Shown here piece after piece: positions 1-9,505 of a DNA stretch of 64,000 nucleotides. Position numbers and translations under genes: made by a program. Location of the stretch: assembly GCA_947652115.1 (NCBI GenBank), contig OX393569.1, positions 10,525,144 to 10,589,143 of the forward strand. Direction: 5' to 3'. Within the stretch, counting starts at the first letter, position 1; each line of letters opens with the position of its first letter. Under the pieces are notes generated by a model that saw only the letters and a list, made by a program, of their open reading frames with translations, was not told where the DNA came from and ran no database searches. The DNA comes from Blastomussa wellsi (Eukaryota; Cnidaria; Anthozoa; Scleractinia; Plerogyridae).

Positions 1-1
1 T

Positions 2-884
2 GTGAAAGAAGAGGAAAGATTAGATAATATGAATGAATTACCCTTCTCTTCTGTTCCTCTTCCTCTAGAAGATGTTGACAAAGAAAAAAATTTACCATGT
101 ATGATTTTGAAAAAATTTATACAGAAAAAGATTTTGAAAACCTTGAAAAACATCTTAAATTACCAAGACCAAATGATTTATTGAAGATGAGTGAAGAAGA
201 TTTAATAAAAATTGAAAAAGAGAGAACCAAACAAATAATGTCTTAAACAGAAAAAGAAGATCATATATACGTACAAAAGAAAAAACTGATAAAGATTTAA
301 AATATATAGATTTTTTAGATAATGTTATTTCAACTCTGAAAAAATATAATAATTCTATAAAACTAGCTATCGAATCAAAAAAACTAATGACAGGTAAAGG
401 CATAAGAAAATATAATCAGAAAAAGAGAAATACTTATAAAGTACAAAATGAGAAATATGGCGGTCTTATGATTAATGTTCCTTGTCTTATGAATGAAATG
501 GTCATTGAAGCTAGGAAAGACGGCAAAAAAGTCTATGAGAATTCTGTGGATAAGAGTCTAATAGATCTTATAACCAAAAGATTCAATCCAAAAAAGAGAT
601 ATACTTCAAAAGCTTTACAAATTTTCAATGACTTGAATTTACTCTCTAATTTACCAATTCATCGTTCTTCTGGAAAATCAAAATTATTAGGTGGAAATAT
701 TTTCTATTATAATTCTCCACAAGAACTTATCAAGAGACTTAGACTTATAACAGGAACAAGAAGAGCTGGAAATAATAATTTGCAGATTAGAAATGAAGCT
801 TGGCAAATTCTTGACGAACTTCAAAAAATAGGTGCTATCTCTAAAGAACAATATGACAAATACGTGAAGAGTCATTTAATCTGA
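2..884 (+). pseudogene. Conserved viral protein of unknown function (degraded 5' part)
   Basis: The intact part is an ORF from 387 to 884 (165 residues). Its frame stays open upstream to about 243, reading a lysine/arginine-rich stretch. Before that, related acidic and charged segments continue in the other two frames, with frame changes near 105 and 240, so one longer gene has probably been broken twice. The C-terminal half has a patterned region with GKSKLLGGNIFYYNSP and LRLITGTRRAGNNN, followed by a short helical tail. I recognise this pattern as a recurring uncharacterised protein beside capsid genes of cnidarian virus-like elements, but know no function. It ends 13 bases before the next start codon, consistent with a compact viral gene array. 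Confidence 0.6.
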
Positions 885-897
885 GATATAAATATAA

Positions 898-1692
898 ATG
901 GAAATAACTATCATTCTACATTCAACAGATGGTGTAAACAATTCTAAGAGTCATGACGTCACAATACAATTTTCTTCTTCTCTGAATCTTGATCCAAATA
1001 AAAATTATTATCTTGCTCTTAATACTCTGAATATGTCTTATTCATGGTATAATATATCTCCTGCACATTCGAATAATAAAATTCGTTATTCAAAAGATGG
1101 AGGAAAGAGTTGGAAAGATATCATATTTCCTTCTGGTAATTATTCTTATAGGGACATAAATCAATATATTCAAAGGACAATCAAGAATAATGGAGATCAG
1201 TTATCAGATAAAGTTCCAGGAAAAACTGATGAAGTTATAGGAATATCTCTTTCTTATACTTCTTCTGTTTTCAAACTCGATCTAGAAAATTCAAATTTTG
1301 GACATCTTATTGGATTTGAACCTATGAAAATAGTGAGGGCATCTTATTCAACAAAATTGCCTGACATCACAAATTCTGTGAATAGTCTTATGCTGAGATG
1401 TTCTCTTCTTTCTGAATCTTTGGTATCAGGTAAGAATTCTGACGTACTCTATCAATTTTCTGTAGATAATCTTCCTCTTTCTTATCCTTTACATATAGAA
1501 CCTAAAAGAGCTGTATATTCAAAAATCAATTCAAATATCATAAAAGAAATTAGAATGTATATAGCAGATGTCCTGGATAGACTAGTAGATCTTAATAATA
1601 TCCCTACGAGTATAAATCTTCTTCTGAAAGAAATGGACAAATCATTTGTCTTAATAATATACAATGTCAGATATAAGAAGAAGAAGAAATGA
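898..1692 (+). CDS. Probable penton / minor capsid (single jelly-roll) protein
   Basis: Intact ORF of 264 residues, rich in beta-strand-like hydrophobic/polar alternation. It starts with MEITIILHSTDG and ends with a strand-rich segment containing VDLNNIPTSINLLLKE, then a poly-lysine tail. Its place just before a small basic protein and the major capsid gene, its size, and its all-beta look fit the penton (minor capsid) protein of Polinton-like viruses. The last coding bases overlap the next ORF by 29 bases. The lysine-rich end may reflect a small frame slip past an older stop. The start is directly preceded by a TATAAATATAAATG string that could act as a promoter. The penton role is inferred from position and fold pattern, not from a catalytic motif; a fibre-base or receptor protein is the main alternative. 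Confidence 0.5.
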   Translation: MEITIILHSTDGVNNSKSHDVTIQFSSSLNLDPNKNYYLALNTLNMSYSWYNISPAHSNNKIRYSKDGGKSWKDIIFPSGNYSYRDINQYIQRTIKNNGDQLSDKVPGKTDEVIGISLSYTSSVFKLDLENSNFGHLIGFEPMKIVRASYSTKLPDITNSVNSLMLRCSLLSESLVSGKNSDVLYQFSVDNLPLSYPLHIEPKRAVYSKINSNIIKEIRMYIADVLDRLVDLNNIPTSINLLLKEMDKSFVLIIYNVRYKKKKK

Positions 1693-1882
1693 AGACGGAG
1701 AATTAGAATATTATTCCACAGATCAAGAAGGTGAAGGTATTTTCACATTTTTGTCTTCTTTAGGATCTAAGATTATGAAAAAAGTAACAGGTAAGACAGC
1801 AAAGAAATTAGCAACAAATGCTCCAGAGAAAATTATAGAAAAAGGAGCTGAGAAATTAAGAGAAAGAGTTGTCGGAAATTAG
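1664..1882 (+). CDS. Small basic virion protein, pVI/core-peptide-like
   Basis: A 72-residue ORF overlapping the end of the previous gene. After an arginine-rich start (residues 3-8) and an acidic stretch there is a glycine-anchored amphipathic segment, GEGIFTFLSSLGSKIMKK, then alanine/lysine helices. A short, basic, amphipathic protein directly before the major capsid gene is typical for membrane-active or core minor proteins of adenovirus-like and Polinton-like viruses. Another frame stays open beyond the stop at 1880-1882 and runs into the capsid gene, so the original protein may have been longer and been cut by a frameshift. Function is inferred from composition and position only. Confidence 0.45.
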   Translation: MSDIRRRRNEDGELEYYSTDQEGEGIFTFLSSLGSKIMKKVTGKTAKKLATNAPEKIIEKGAEKLRERVVGN

Positions 1883-2025
1883 ATGATAAATTTTTTAAGA
1901 AAAAAAAAATTGAAGATGACCCAATAAAATTAGCTCCTTCTCTCAGAGAAGAGAGAGGAGACTTCAATGGTGTAATTGTCAATGACTCTCCAAATATTAA
2001 TTTTGCTCTGCATGTCAAGAATTTA

Positions 2026-2975
2026 TTGGATTATTCTTCGGAATATTCTGAAAAGATAGGACCAACATCTTTCTACTTTCTGGATACAGGAATAGGAAAA
2101 ACTGTGATCAGTACAGCTGCAGCAGATGCTGACACTTATAATAAAGGATTTCATGAGAGAAGTATGAGACTTGCTGCTGATACTCCAAATAATATCATCG
2201 CTCCTCTCGATCGTTATGGATTTTTTGGAGCTTTTGAAAGAAAAATATGTCCCAATGGAAAAGTCGCTCTCTCTATAACTCTAGAGAGCGATGATAATTT
2301 CATCTTAAGAACTGGTGTAGCTGAGGGAAGATATGTAATTAGTAAGATGAAACTCTGGGTTCCAAAAATTAAATTCAATGGCTCAGGTGAACAATTGTAT
2401 ATCTCAAAATATCTCCAGAATCAGAAATGGACATATCTTAAAGAGAGAATAGAAATTTCTACTTCTACTCAACAAAGGCAAGGGACATTCAAAATCAGTT
2501 CTGCCATTAGAAAACCAAGGCATGTCTTCATCTGGCCTTTAATAGATACTGCTCAAAATGATCAAGAAAAAATCCATTCCTTTTTAATACTTATGCAATT
2601 CCTGGTGCTCCAACAAGAACTATAACTTCAGCACAACTGGAATTGTCAAATGGAATATTTTATCCACAAGAACAATTACATCCAACTTCAGAATTAACTA
2701 AAACTCATAGAACACTTCTGGGGTATAATAAATCTTTCAATGATTATTTGACAGGAAGTTCTTTAGATATGAAAACATTTCAAAATGTTTCAGGCTTACT
2801 CTATTTTGATATGAGAAATCAAGAAACAGAATTGAAGAGTGGTTTAACAAAATTAAGTTTTAAATATACTCTCTCTGGAAATCCAGATGGTAATATCTCT
2901 TGGTATGCTTTAATTCTACATGAAGAAGGAATAGAAGTAACAACTTCATCTGGTAAAGTTATGTTAAGAGCGTAA
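2026..2975 (+). pseudogene. Major capsid protein (double jelly-roll type), frameshifted
   Basis: Two ORFs in different frames, 2026-2625 and 2643-2975, align end to end as one beta-rich capsid protein of roughly 310-330 residues. The frame changes at a run of six A at 2567-2572. Recognisable features are a proline/arginine turn before a phenylalanine pair (APLDRYGFFGAF), an acidic strand, the GRYVISKMKLWVP strand and the basic RKPRHVFIW motif, all typical of double-jelly-roll capsid proteins of Polinton-like viruses. The apparent start at 2026 is a TTG codon; the frame is open upstream to about 1883 with no ATG, so the true start is lost or unresolved. The order penton, small basic protein, major capsid, protease supports the call. 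The frameshift makes this copy non-functional. Confidence 0.72.
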
Positions 2976-2984
2976 ATTAAATTT

Positions 2985-4430
2985 ATTTTAATTAAAATAG
3001 CTAATTAAAATAGAAGATTGTTAAGTTCACTGCATTCCTCACGGGAGTTCAGTCCCGGCTTGTGTTTTCCGATGTAAAACGCTTCGTATAATCGCAGATT
3101 GACGGGGTCATTTTCACGCATGATTACTTTGACTTCAATGTTATGGCTGTTGTTGCGATGGTGTGTTGTGAGATGTTTTTTTACCAACGAGTTGTCGTTG
3201 GTCAAGTGTTCTTTTGTTCGGTCGTGTAGGAATCGTGTCGTGCTTCCGATGTAATATTCGCCACAAGCTTTGCATGTGAGCTGATAAACGGTGTTTCTCT
3301 GTAGGCGTAAATTGGTGTCTGCGATGGGGCAGTTTGGTCTGTTGCATTTCCTTTCTGTTGTGTTGTGTGAAAGGGCTTGTCTCAGAGTGTAGGACTTGTG
3401 GGCGATTCGCACTGGGATGTTTTCTCTCTTGAAGATTCCCGTGATTTTCCGGTTTAGCCGGTCTGAGATGAACGGGATTTTGAGATAATGCCACTCTTTT
3501 GTCTCTGCTTGGGGGTCTCTTTGGTGATTCTGTAGATGTTTAGTTTCATTTCTGGTGCATTCTGGATATCCGTTGAGGCGGAGAATGTTGTCGAAGTCGC
3601 GGTCGTGTTTGTTGGATGTTATTTGGGTTGAACATCTCTGCTGTATACGCCTCCGTTCGTTGCGGATGAAGTTGATCTTTGAGCGCTTTGGTAGGGCAGA
3701 CTGGTGGTGTACGAAAAGCGGCTTTTGATAGATAGATAGATAGATAGATAGACTGTTTATTCAGAAATACATCGCAGTCACCAGACTGAATTGCGTATTT
3801 TGCAGGTTTTCTGTAGAATTCAAAGGAGCTTTCGCCACTCGTCGTGATAGTGACTTTGAAGTCAAGTAGTGATAGAGATAGGCCTTCTGGTGATGCAGTG
3901 GGTTTCTTAATCTCAAATTTTAGTCTCGGGTGTAGACTGTTCATGGTGTCGTGGAATTCATTTGCCTTCTCTTCTTTGCCTTCTCTTCATTGGTTGTTTG
4001 AAAAACATCTCACAACACACCATCGCAACAACAGCCATAACATTTAAGTCAAAGTAATCACGCGTGAAAATGACCCCGTCAATCTGCGATTATACGAAGC
4101 GTTTTACATCAGAAAACACAAGCCGGGACTGAACTCCCGTGAGGAATGCAGTGAACTTAACGATCTTCTATTTTAATTAGCTATTTTAATTAACTGTTTT
4201 TAACACATATTTTAGAACATTTTATCACGCCATAGTTTCCATGCGTCCTACTGGCTAGTTTTACACTATGCTAATTTACATTGGCACCTCCAACGTTTAA
4301 AACCATAGCACAAATATTTTATCGTCCTCCCTGATCATGCCGTAGATCGGCGAAAGCTCGGAGTCAATAAACAACTAGAGAACCAAAGTAGCACTCAAAG
4401 GCTTCACTTGAACTATATCCCACTTCTAGG
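2985..4430 (-). mobile_element. Penelope-like element (PLE) with inverted 3' end, inserted between capsid and protease genes
   Basis: The minus strand at 3005-3412 encodes a GIY-YIG endonuclease domain (VYQLTCKACGEYYIGSTTR, later LRLYEAFYIGKHKPGLNS). Upstream, at 3546-3944, lies the end of a PLE reverse transcriptase (LSLSLLDFKVTI). The coding part is broken by frameshifts and a GATA microsatellite at 3727-3750. Bases 3990-4190 repeat the last 190 bases in the opposite orientation, including the AT-rich end near 3000, followed by a probable 3' untranslated region to about 4430. Paired inverted and 5'-truncated copies are characteristic of PLE insertions. GC content is clearly higher than in the viral DNA either side, so this is a later insertion. 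Confidence 0.8.
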
Positions 4431-4433
4431 AGC

Positions 4434-4813
4434 AATTCTGTAAAACCAAAATTTGTTAATAAGCCTTTATCTAATTTAGATTTACAAGAATGGATTAGAT
4501 ATATGAAAATAAAGAATTTTCAAGGGGTATTTTCCAGAGACAATATAACAAAAAAATTTTATGGATTTTATATTATAAATCTCGACGATTCTGTAGGAGA
4601 AGGAACTCATTGGGTTGTTATGAATATTTAAATCCTCCTCAAGAAGTAATTCAAATATCAAAGAAACTAAAATTAAATTACATTTTTAATTCATCTAAGT
4701 ATCAACACATGCGCAGCCTCTTGTGCAGTTATTTTTGCCTCTATTACGTAAATGAGTCTTCAAGAGGTAAAAGATTTTATGACATCTTAAGTCATCTCTC
4801 TAAGAATTTATAA
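4434..4813 (+). pseudogene. Adenain-type cysteine protease, N-terminally truncated and frameshifted
   Basis: The first segment (open to a stop at 4629-4631) contains LQEWIRYMKIKNFQGVFSRD and then GTHWV, matching the adenovirus-type maturation protease region with its catalytic histidine (codon 4608-4610). The frame then changes between about 4622 and 4631. The second segment carries LLCSYFCLYYVNE; its first cysteine (codon 4724-4726) occupies the catalytic cysteine position. The usual glycine after it is serine here. The N-terminus is missing or lies left of the Penelope insertion. Such proteases cut capsid precursors during maturation; their presence next to capsid genes is a hallmark of Polintons, adintoviruses and relatives. 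Confidence 0.72.
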
Positions 4814-4926
4814 TTCGATATTTTTCGTAAATACAAAATTTTGTAATGTAATTCTTATATAAATAATTTGGTTATTATATTTTTGACAAAATTTTAAAAT
4901 ATAATTCTCTAGGGAATTAATATATA

Positions 4927-7373
4927 ATGGGAATTATAAATGATGAACCTATAGAAAATCAACAAGAATGTAAAGAAGGAGAAAGAGGTCCTACTGGTTT
5001 TGATTTTACTTTGGATAAAGATGGAAATTATAATCTAGAAAATAAGAAGCTCCTGAATGTAGGAGAAGGAGTAAATCCACACGATGTGACAAAACATCAA
5101 TTGGATACTCTCACAAGAGATATTCTCAGAAAAAGGTGACATAGATTTAGAAGATCATAAAATATTTGGTCTTCTGAATAATCCTGATACTCCTCAAGAT
5201 GGAGATCATAATGACTATGTGAAAGATCAGAAATCAATAGTAAATAAAGGATATTTGAATTTACATTTTCTTTGTTCTTTTGATGGAAATTCTTTTGACT
5301 TGAAAGGTAAGAATATTATTAATTCAAAAGAATATTCTTCTTCAAATTTTGATGACAAGTCATTAGTGCCTAAGACATATATTAAGGATAATTTCTTGGA
5401 TTTAGACGGTTCTGTGAAAGGTGAATGAAAGGTGATATCGATATGAATAATTATAAAATTACCAATGTTAGTTTAGATTTTGATTCATCAGATAATGTCA
5501 ATGCAAAAGATGTTATTACCAAAGAATACCTTAATGACAGGGCTACAAATTTTTTTAGAGTAGATGGTTCAAAAGTGGCATTGGCAAGTTTTAATATGGG
5601 ATATAATAGAATTTTTTATTTATCTGCTCCATTAGATGATAATGACGCCACTACCAAAAAATATGTTGATGAAAAGTCTTTTAAAATAGATGATGACTTA
5701 GATATGAAGAATAATAAAATTGTAAATCTTGGATTACCTTCTGATGATAATGACGCCGCTACTAAAAAATATGTTGATGATAAAAAAATTAATGGCGATT
5801 TGGATTTAGGTGGAAATAAAATTGTAAATCTTGGATTACCTTCTGATGATGATGATGCCACAAGTAAAACATATGTTGATTTCAATTTAATAAATCCGTC
5901 TTCTAATAAAAGTAATGTTTTCTCTAATCAGATGAATGATTTGGTTTTTTGTGGAGCTGAAAGTAAAATTAGTAAACAAGGATTTTAAAATTCATAGGTA
6001 TAATTTGATAGTAAAAGAATTTGAAATACAGAGTGAAGTAAAGAGTGGAAGTGATGGCAAATTGTATTGGTATTTAGGGAGATTAAGTCTTGATCTAGAA
6101 ATATTCGATAAAAAGGAATATACTCTATGTTTTGAATTATTCCCAAAGTGGAATATTAATACTCAATTAAATGTCACTTCTGATTCAATTAATGTTAATA
6201 GACAATCATCAAAAGATTTCAGAGATTACAAAAAATTTATCATTCATTTTCATAAATACTCTAATCATGGTACATTATATATTGATATAAATTTTGACTT
6301 GAAACATGATATTCCAACAGAATTTCATAATGAGTGGGAGAAAGCATACCTTATTCTCTATGGAGTTGTTGGATATGCTAATGATGTTGACTCTAAGATT
6401 TACAATGTATTGTGTTATTTTAAGAATAATCAAATTTACTTCAATGTGTTGATGAATATGGGTAATAAAATCATAAGAGGAATTTTAACTGACGATGATG
6501 AAGACTCTGCTGTATCTTTATATCTTCTAAAGCAATATACTGATAGTTTGAGAGAAGAATATAAGATGGATCGTAAATTGAGTAATGATGGGATTTATCT
6601 TCAGTTATTCGATACTTTTTTTGACTTCAGAAATCCACAAAATTTAAAATTTGATCCAAATACATATGGTATAGAAATAAAGGGAGCAAATAATGTGAGT
6701 AATTCAGATTCAAGCCTAAGTTTTGATTTAAATAAAAGTATTAGTTACTATTTTGGACCAAAAGGAATGGATGTGAAAAATGCTAAGATTAATATTAATA
6801 TGGATGCAAATAAATTTACTTTTGTTATTGTCTTTAAACATGAAAATAAATATTCTACCATAATACACCTTATTCCAAAATGGCCACTGATTTATGCAAA
6901 TACAAATTGGCCCTTGTTGCCTCGTTCACGATAAAATATTCTTTTGATTTTTTAGCTTACAATCGAGGCAAGAAGGGCTAATTTGAATACCAACAAAAGA
7001 ATATTAAGATGGTAGCCATTTTGGAATAAGATGTATATTTTAATTTTTCATAAACACCTCAAACCAATTAGTTATTTATAAAGGTAAAACATATGCATCT
7101 TCATCATTCGTTAGTAGTTATACTGGTGAAAAATTAATGCTTTGGTTTTGTAAAATTAATAACACATATAAAATGAAAATGAATGTAAATGGAGCTGAAG
7201 AAAGCAAAACTTTCAGTTCAGGTAATGCTCCAATTAGAACAATATATTTTGGAAACTGGAATTATAAAACTGAAAAAATAGCAATATCATCAGATAAATT
7301 ATTTGATATAGATGATGCAAAGCACCATCAAGTTCTACTCAATGAAATCTATAATGGACTTTATGTGGAATAA
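4927..7373 (+). pseudogene. Fibre-like protein with tandem NLG/DDxDA/KxYVD repeats, broken
   Basis: A long gene read in pieces: 4927-5139, the next frame to 5428, 5425-5988, 5936-6934, and 7137-7373. Frames change near 5130, 5425 and 5970, and a 168 bp element interrupts it at 6866-7033. After an acidic, glycine-containing start (GERGPTG, collagen-like) come repeats of the form NKIVNLGLPSDDxDAxxKxYVD, three of them nearly identical at 5620-5885. These resemble shaft repeats of trimeric phage and virus fibres. The C-terminal half is beta-rich and would be the receptor-binding head. The start follows an AT-rich TTAATATATAATG. Fibre is inferred from the repeats and the position after the protease gene. 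Confidence 0.62.
6866..7033. mobile_element. 168 bp MITE in the fibre gene, TA target duplication
   Basis: Ends are inverted repeats CAYCTTATTCCAAAATGG, with TA on both outer sides (6864-6865 and 7034-7035). An inner inverted repeat (around TCGAGGCAA) makes the whole element foldable. TA duplication and short inverted ends point to a Tc1/mariner-type non-autonomous element. It interrupts the fibre reading frame. Confidence 0.82.
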
Positions 7374-7380
7374 TAAGATA

Positions 7381-7409
7381 TTATCTACCATAATTATATA
7401 TTTTGTATA
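7381..7409 (+). promoter_or_regulatory. AT-rich TATA-like element directly before a viral start codon
   Basis: Ends in TATATTTTGTATAATG. Similar strings lie directly before two other viral starts: TATAAATATAAATG (885-898) and TTAATATATAATG (4916-4929). Possibly a late-promoter signature of this virus; inferred from three occurrences. Confidence 0.35.
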
Positions 7410-7880
7410 ATGGAAATAATTGATTTTAATCACATCTCCAAAAAAATGCCAAGAGAAGAAGCCGAAGAATTGAAATGATATTATAAGTCATATCATAAAA
7501 AGAGTTGGTGTTACATGATGGCTCATAAGAAATACAGAAAATGGAAAATCATTGCTGATACTGCTTCTGTTTTGTTTGCTAGTGGTGGTATAATTTCATC
7601 TATAGCTACAAGTGGAATTGGACTTGTTGGGATATCTTCTGCAGCTATTATAATTCAAATGTACATAAAACATAAAAATTTAGATGATAAGATAAGAATG
7701 TGTAAATATGCTTATCAGACTTATCAACATCTTATGGGAGAAATTAGAACTTCTTTAAGAAGTGGTGAATTTTCTCGAGAACACTTGCCATTGGTAATGA
7801 ATCAAAAAGATGATCTTATAATTGATATTGCTCCTGTCGTAAAAAAGTATGAAATATATGACAGAATATTTGGGAACTAA
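7410..7880 (+). pseudogene. Two-helix membrane protein of the viral element, in-frame stop
   Basis: A frame opening with ATG at 7410 runs through one TGA (7476-7478) into the ORF at 7515-7880. The later ORF alone gives 121 residues. It has a hydrophobic region (residues about 17-50) that can form two membrane helices separated by a glycine/serine turn, then a charged helical tail containing KNLDDKIRMCKYAYQTYQHL. I recognise this arrangement as a recurrent small protein in cnidarian virus-like elements, function unknown. The start at 7410 follows TTTTGTATAATG, the same AT-rich layout seen before other genes of this element. Use of the internal ATG at 7515 would avoid the stop. Confidence 0.5.
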
Positions 7881-8061
7881 TAATCTTACTCTCTCTCAAT
7901 TTCATACATTTTTCTGTATTCTCCCAAAAATTATTACTTTCACCTCTTCAGAGAAGAAAAGAAAGAAAGAAAAGAGAGAAGGACAGAAAGAACATTTCTC
8001 TCTATAATTTACTCTTTCAAAAATGTAAGAAATTGATTTTTACAAAGAATATAATAAAGCC

Positions 8062-8445
8062 CTATTTAATGTCTCTTAATTATTTTCATCAGAAAAGACA
8101 TTAATTAGGACTTTCACAGAAAATGGCCTTGAAAGGGTCCCCAATTAAAATAATTAATCATTCTATAAGAAAGTCCGAATTAATGTCTCGGTAATTTCTT
8201 CCATCCTCAGAACTTATTAGTCTATTTTATAAATATATTGTATTATGCATTATTTCTTTTTAAAAGAAACTTTTGAAATGTTATATAAATTATAGATAAT
8301 GCATATAATTACCGAGACATTAATTAGGATTTTCTTATCTATGAGCTATTTTAGCCATTCTAGAGCACTTCCAAGGCCATTTTCTGTGAAAGTCCTATTT
8401 AATATCTCGGTATTTATTTTTGTAAAAGACATTAATTAGGACCAT
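8062..8445. repeat. Cluster of three hairpins built on TCCTAATTAATGTCT
   Basis: The 15-base motif, or close variants, occurs six times as three inverted pairs: 8062-8113, about 8168-8336, and 8391-8444. A further inverted pair (TTTCACAGAAAATGGCCTTG, about 8113-8135 and 8371-8393) encloses the middle hairpin. No ORF is present. It could be a foldback element or a structural end region of the virus. Confidence 0.65.
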
Positions 8446-8933
8446 TATTTTTACATGTTCTTTATCAAATAAATTAAAATTGAGAGATGAAACTATAAAA
8501 GGAACCACTCTAGATTGAAAATAGGACTAGGACTTTTTCCTTGGCGAAGACAAAGACATAGTTTTCTCTATTTTATATAATTATATATTTTGTTTTTAAT
8601 TTTATAATATCATTTATTGATGAAGAGAAAGGAGGAAAGGCTAAAAGACAAAATCTCTTCACTTTTTTCATTCTAGAAATTTCATGGATTTTTCATGTTG
8701 GCTATTCTGAACGGAATAGCTATCAATGGTTGAATGACATTCGGACATTATTAACTAAAGAATATAGAATTACCAGACCAGTGTTAAATGTCTTCAACAA
8801 CACCAGGCCAGAACATAACAGCTTGTTCGATGAAACGTTTTGGTTTTTCTCCCGAGTTAAGAAAACAAAACCGCAACAGTCAAATTCGACCTGCCGGCAT
8901 TTCTTCTACATACAGTACATGAGAGTTTAACTA

Positions 8934-9459
8934 CCGTATTTACCCGTGTATAAGTCGACCTTTCTCGACCTAAAAATCAGTTGAAATGCTTTAACATTTA
9001 TCTGCTTTATGTAGACCTGAGGTTTGAAGATTCTCCCTGGCACAATTTCGGAATAAAGAACTGACATTTGCTGCAAAATGAAGCCGTAAATCTGCTGAGG
9101 AAAAACTCTTTCTCGCTTCGAACTCCCTGCTTGGTAACCTGGCATCATGTAAGCGTGTGCAGTCATCAGTTACCAATACTCGGCCGACTTTAGCTTGGTT
9201 ACCAAGTTTTCTAATCACACTGTTTATCGAGCGTTCTCAAAGATTTAAGACCTTCTTTGCCTGCCTGCTAAAGCTGCTTTTTCAACTTCCACAGTTAGAA
9301 AGGTTTGTCTGCAATTAGTATGAATTATATTATGTACAATAATTCTAAGAATTACAATATATTTAAGTTTTCCAATAAAATGAAGAAAACGTAGTTTTTG
9401 GCCCCAAAGTTAGGGGGATGACTTATACACGAGGTCGACTTATACACGGGTAAATACGG
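8934..9459. mobile_element. 526 bp non-autonomous DNA transposon, TA duplication
   Basis: Perfect inverted ends CCGTATTTACCCGTGTATAA, flanked by TA (8932-8933 and 9460-9461). A related, inverted partial copy lies at 52559-52855. The only ORFs are short and look incidental. TA duplication suggests the Tc1/mariner/pogo group. Confidence 0.82.
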
Positions 9460-9472
9460 TATGAGAATAGAA

Positions 9473-9505
<33 letters not shown>

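Larger units (their letters stand above)
1..8690 (+). mobile_element. Endogenous Polinton/adintovirus-like DNA virus remnant
   Basis: A block of intronless ORFs, all on the plus strand, in much more AT-rich DNA than the sequence to the right. The gene set is a virion module: conserved unknown protein, probable penton, small basic protein, major capsid protein, adenain-type protease, fibre with repeats, and a membrane protein. This combination is known from Polintons, adintoviruses and Polinton-like viruses endogenised in invertebrates. Most genes carry frameshifts, stops or inserted elements, so the copy is not functional as read. No DNA polymerase, integrase or packaging ATPase is seen in this part; they may lie off the left end. 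The right boundary is estimated from the drop in AT content after a hairpin cluster at 8.06-8.45 kb; no terminal inverted repeat was found. It lies antisense inside an intron of the strawberry notch gene. Confidence 0.78.

Noticed and set aside
3141..3494. 117-codon minus ORF in the Penelope element
   Set aside because: Out of frame with the GIY-YIG reading; no own domain.
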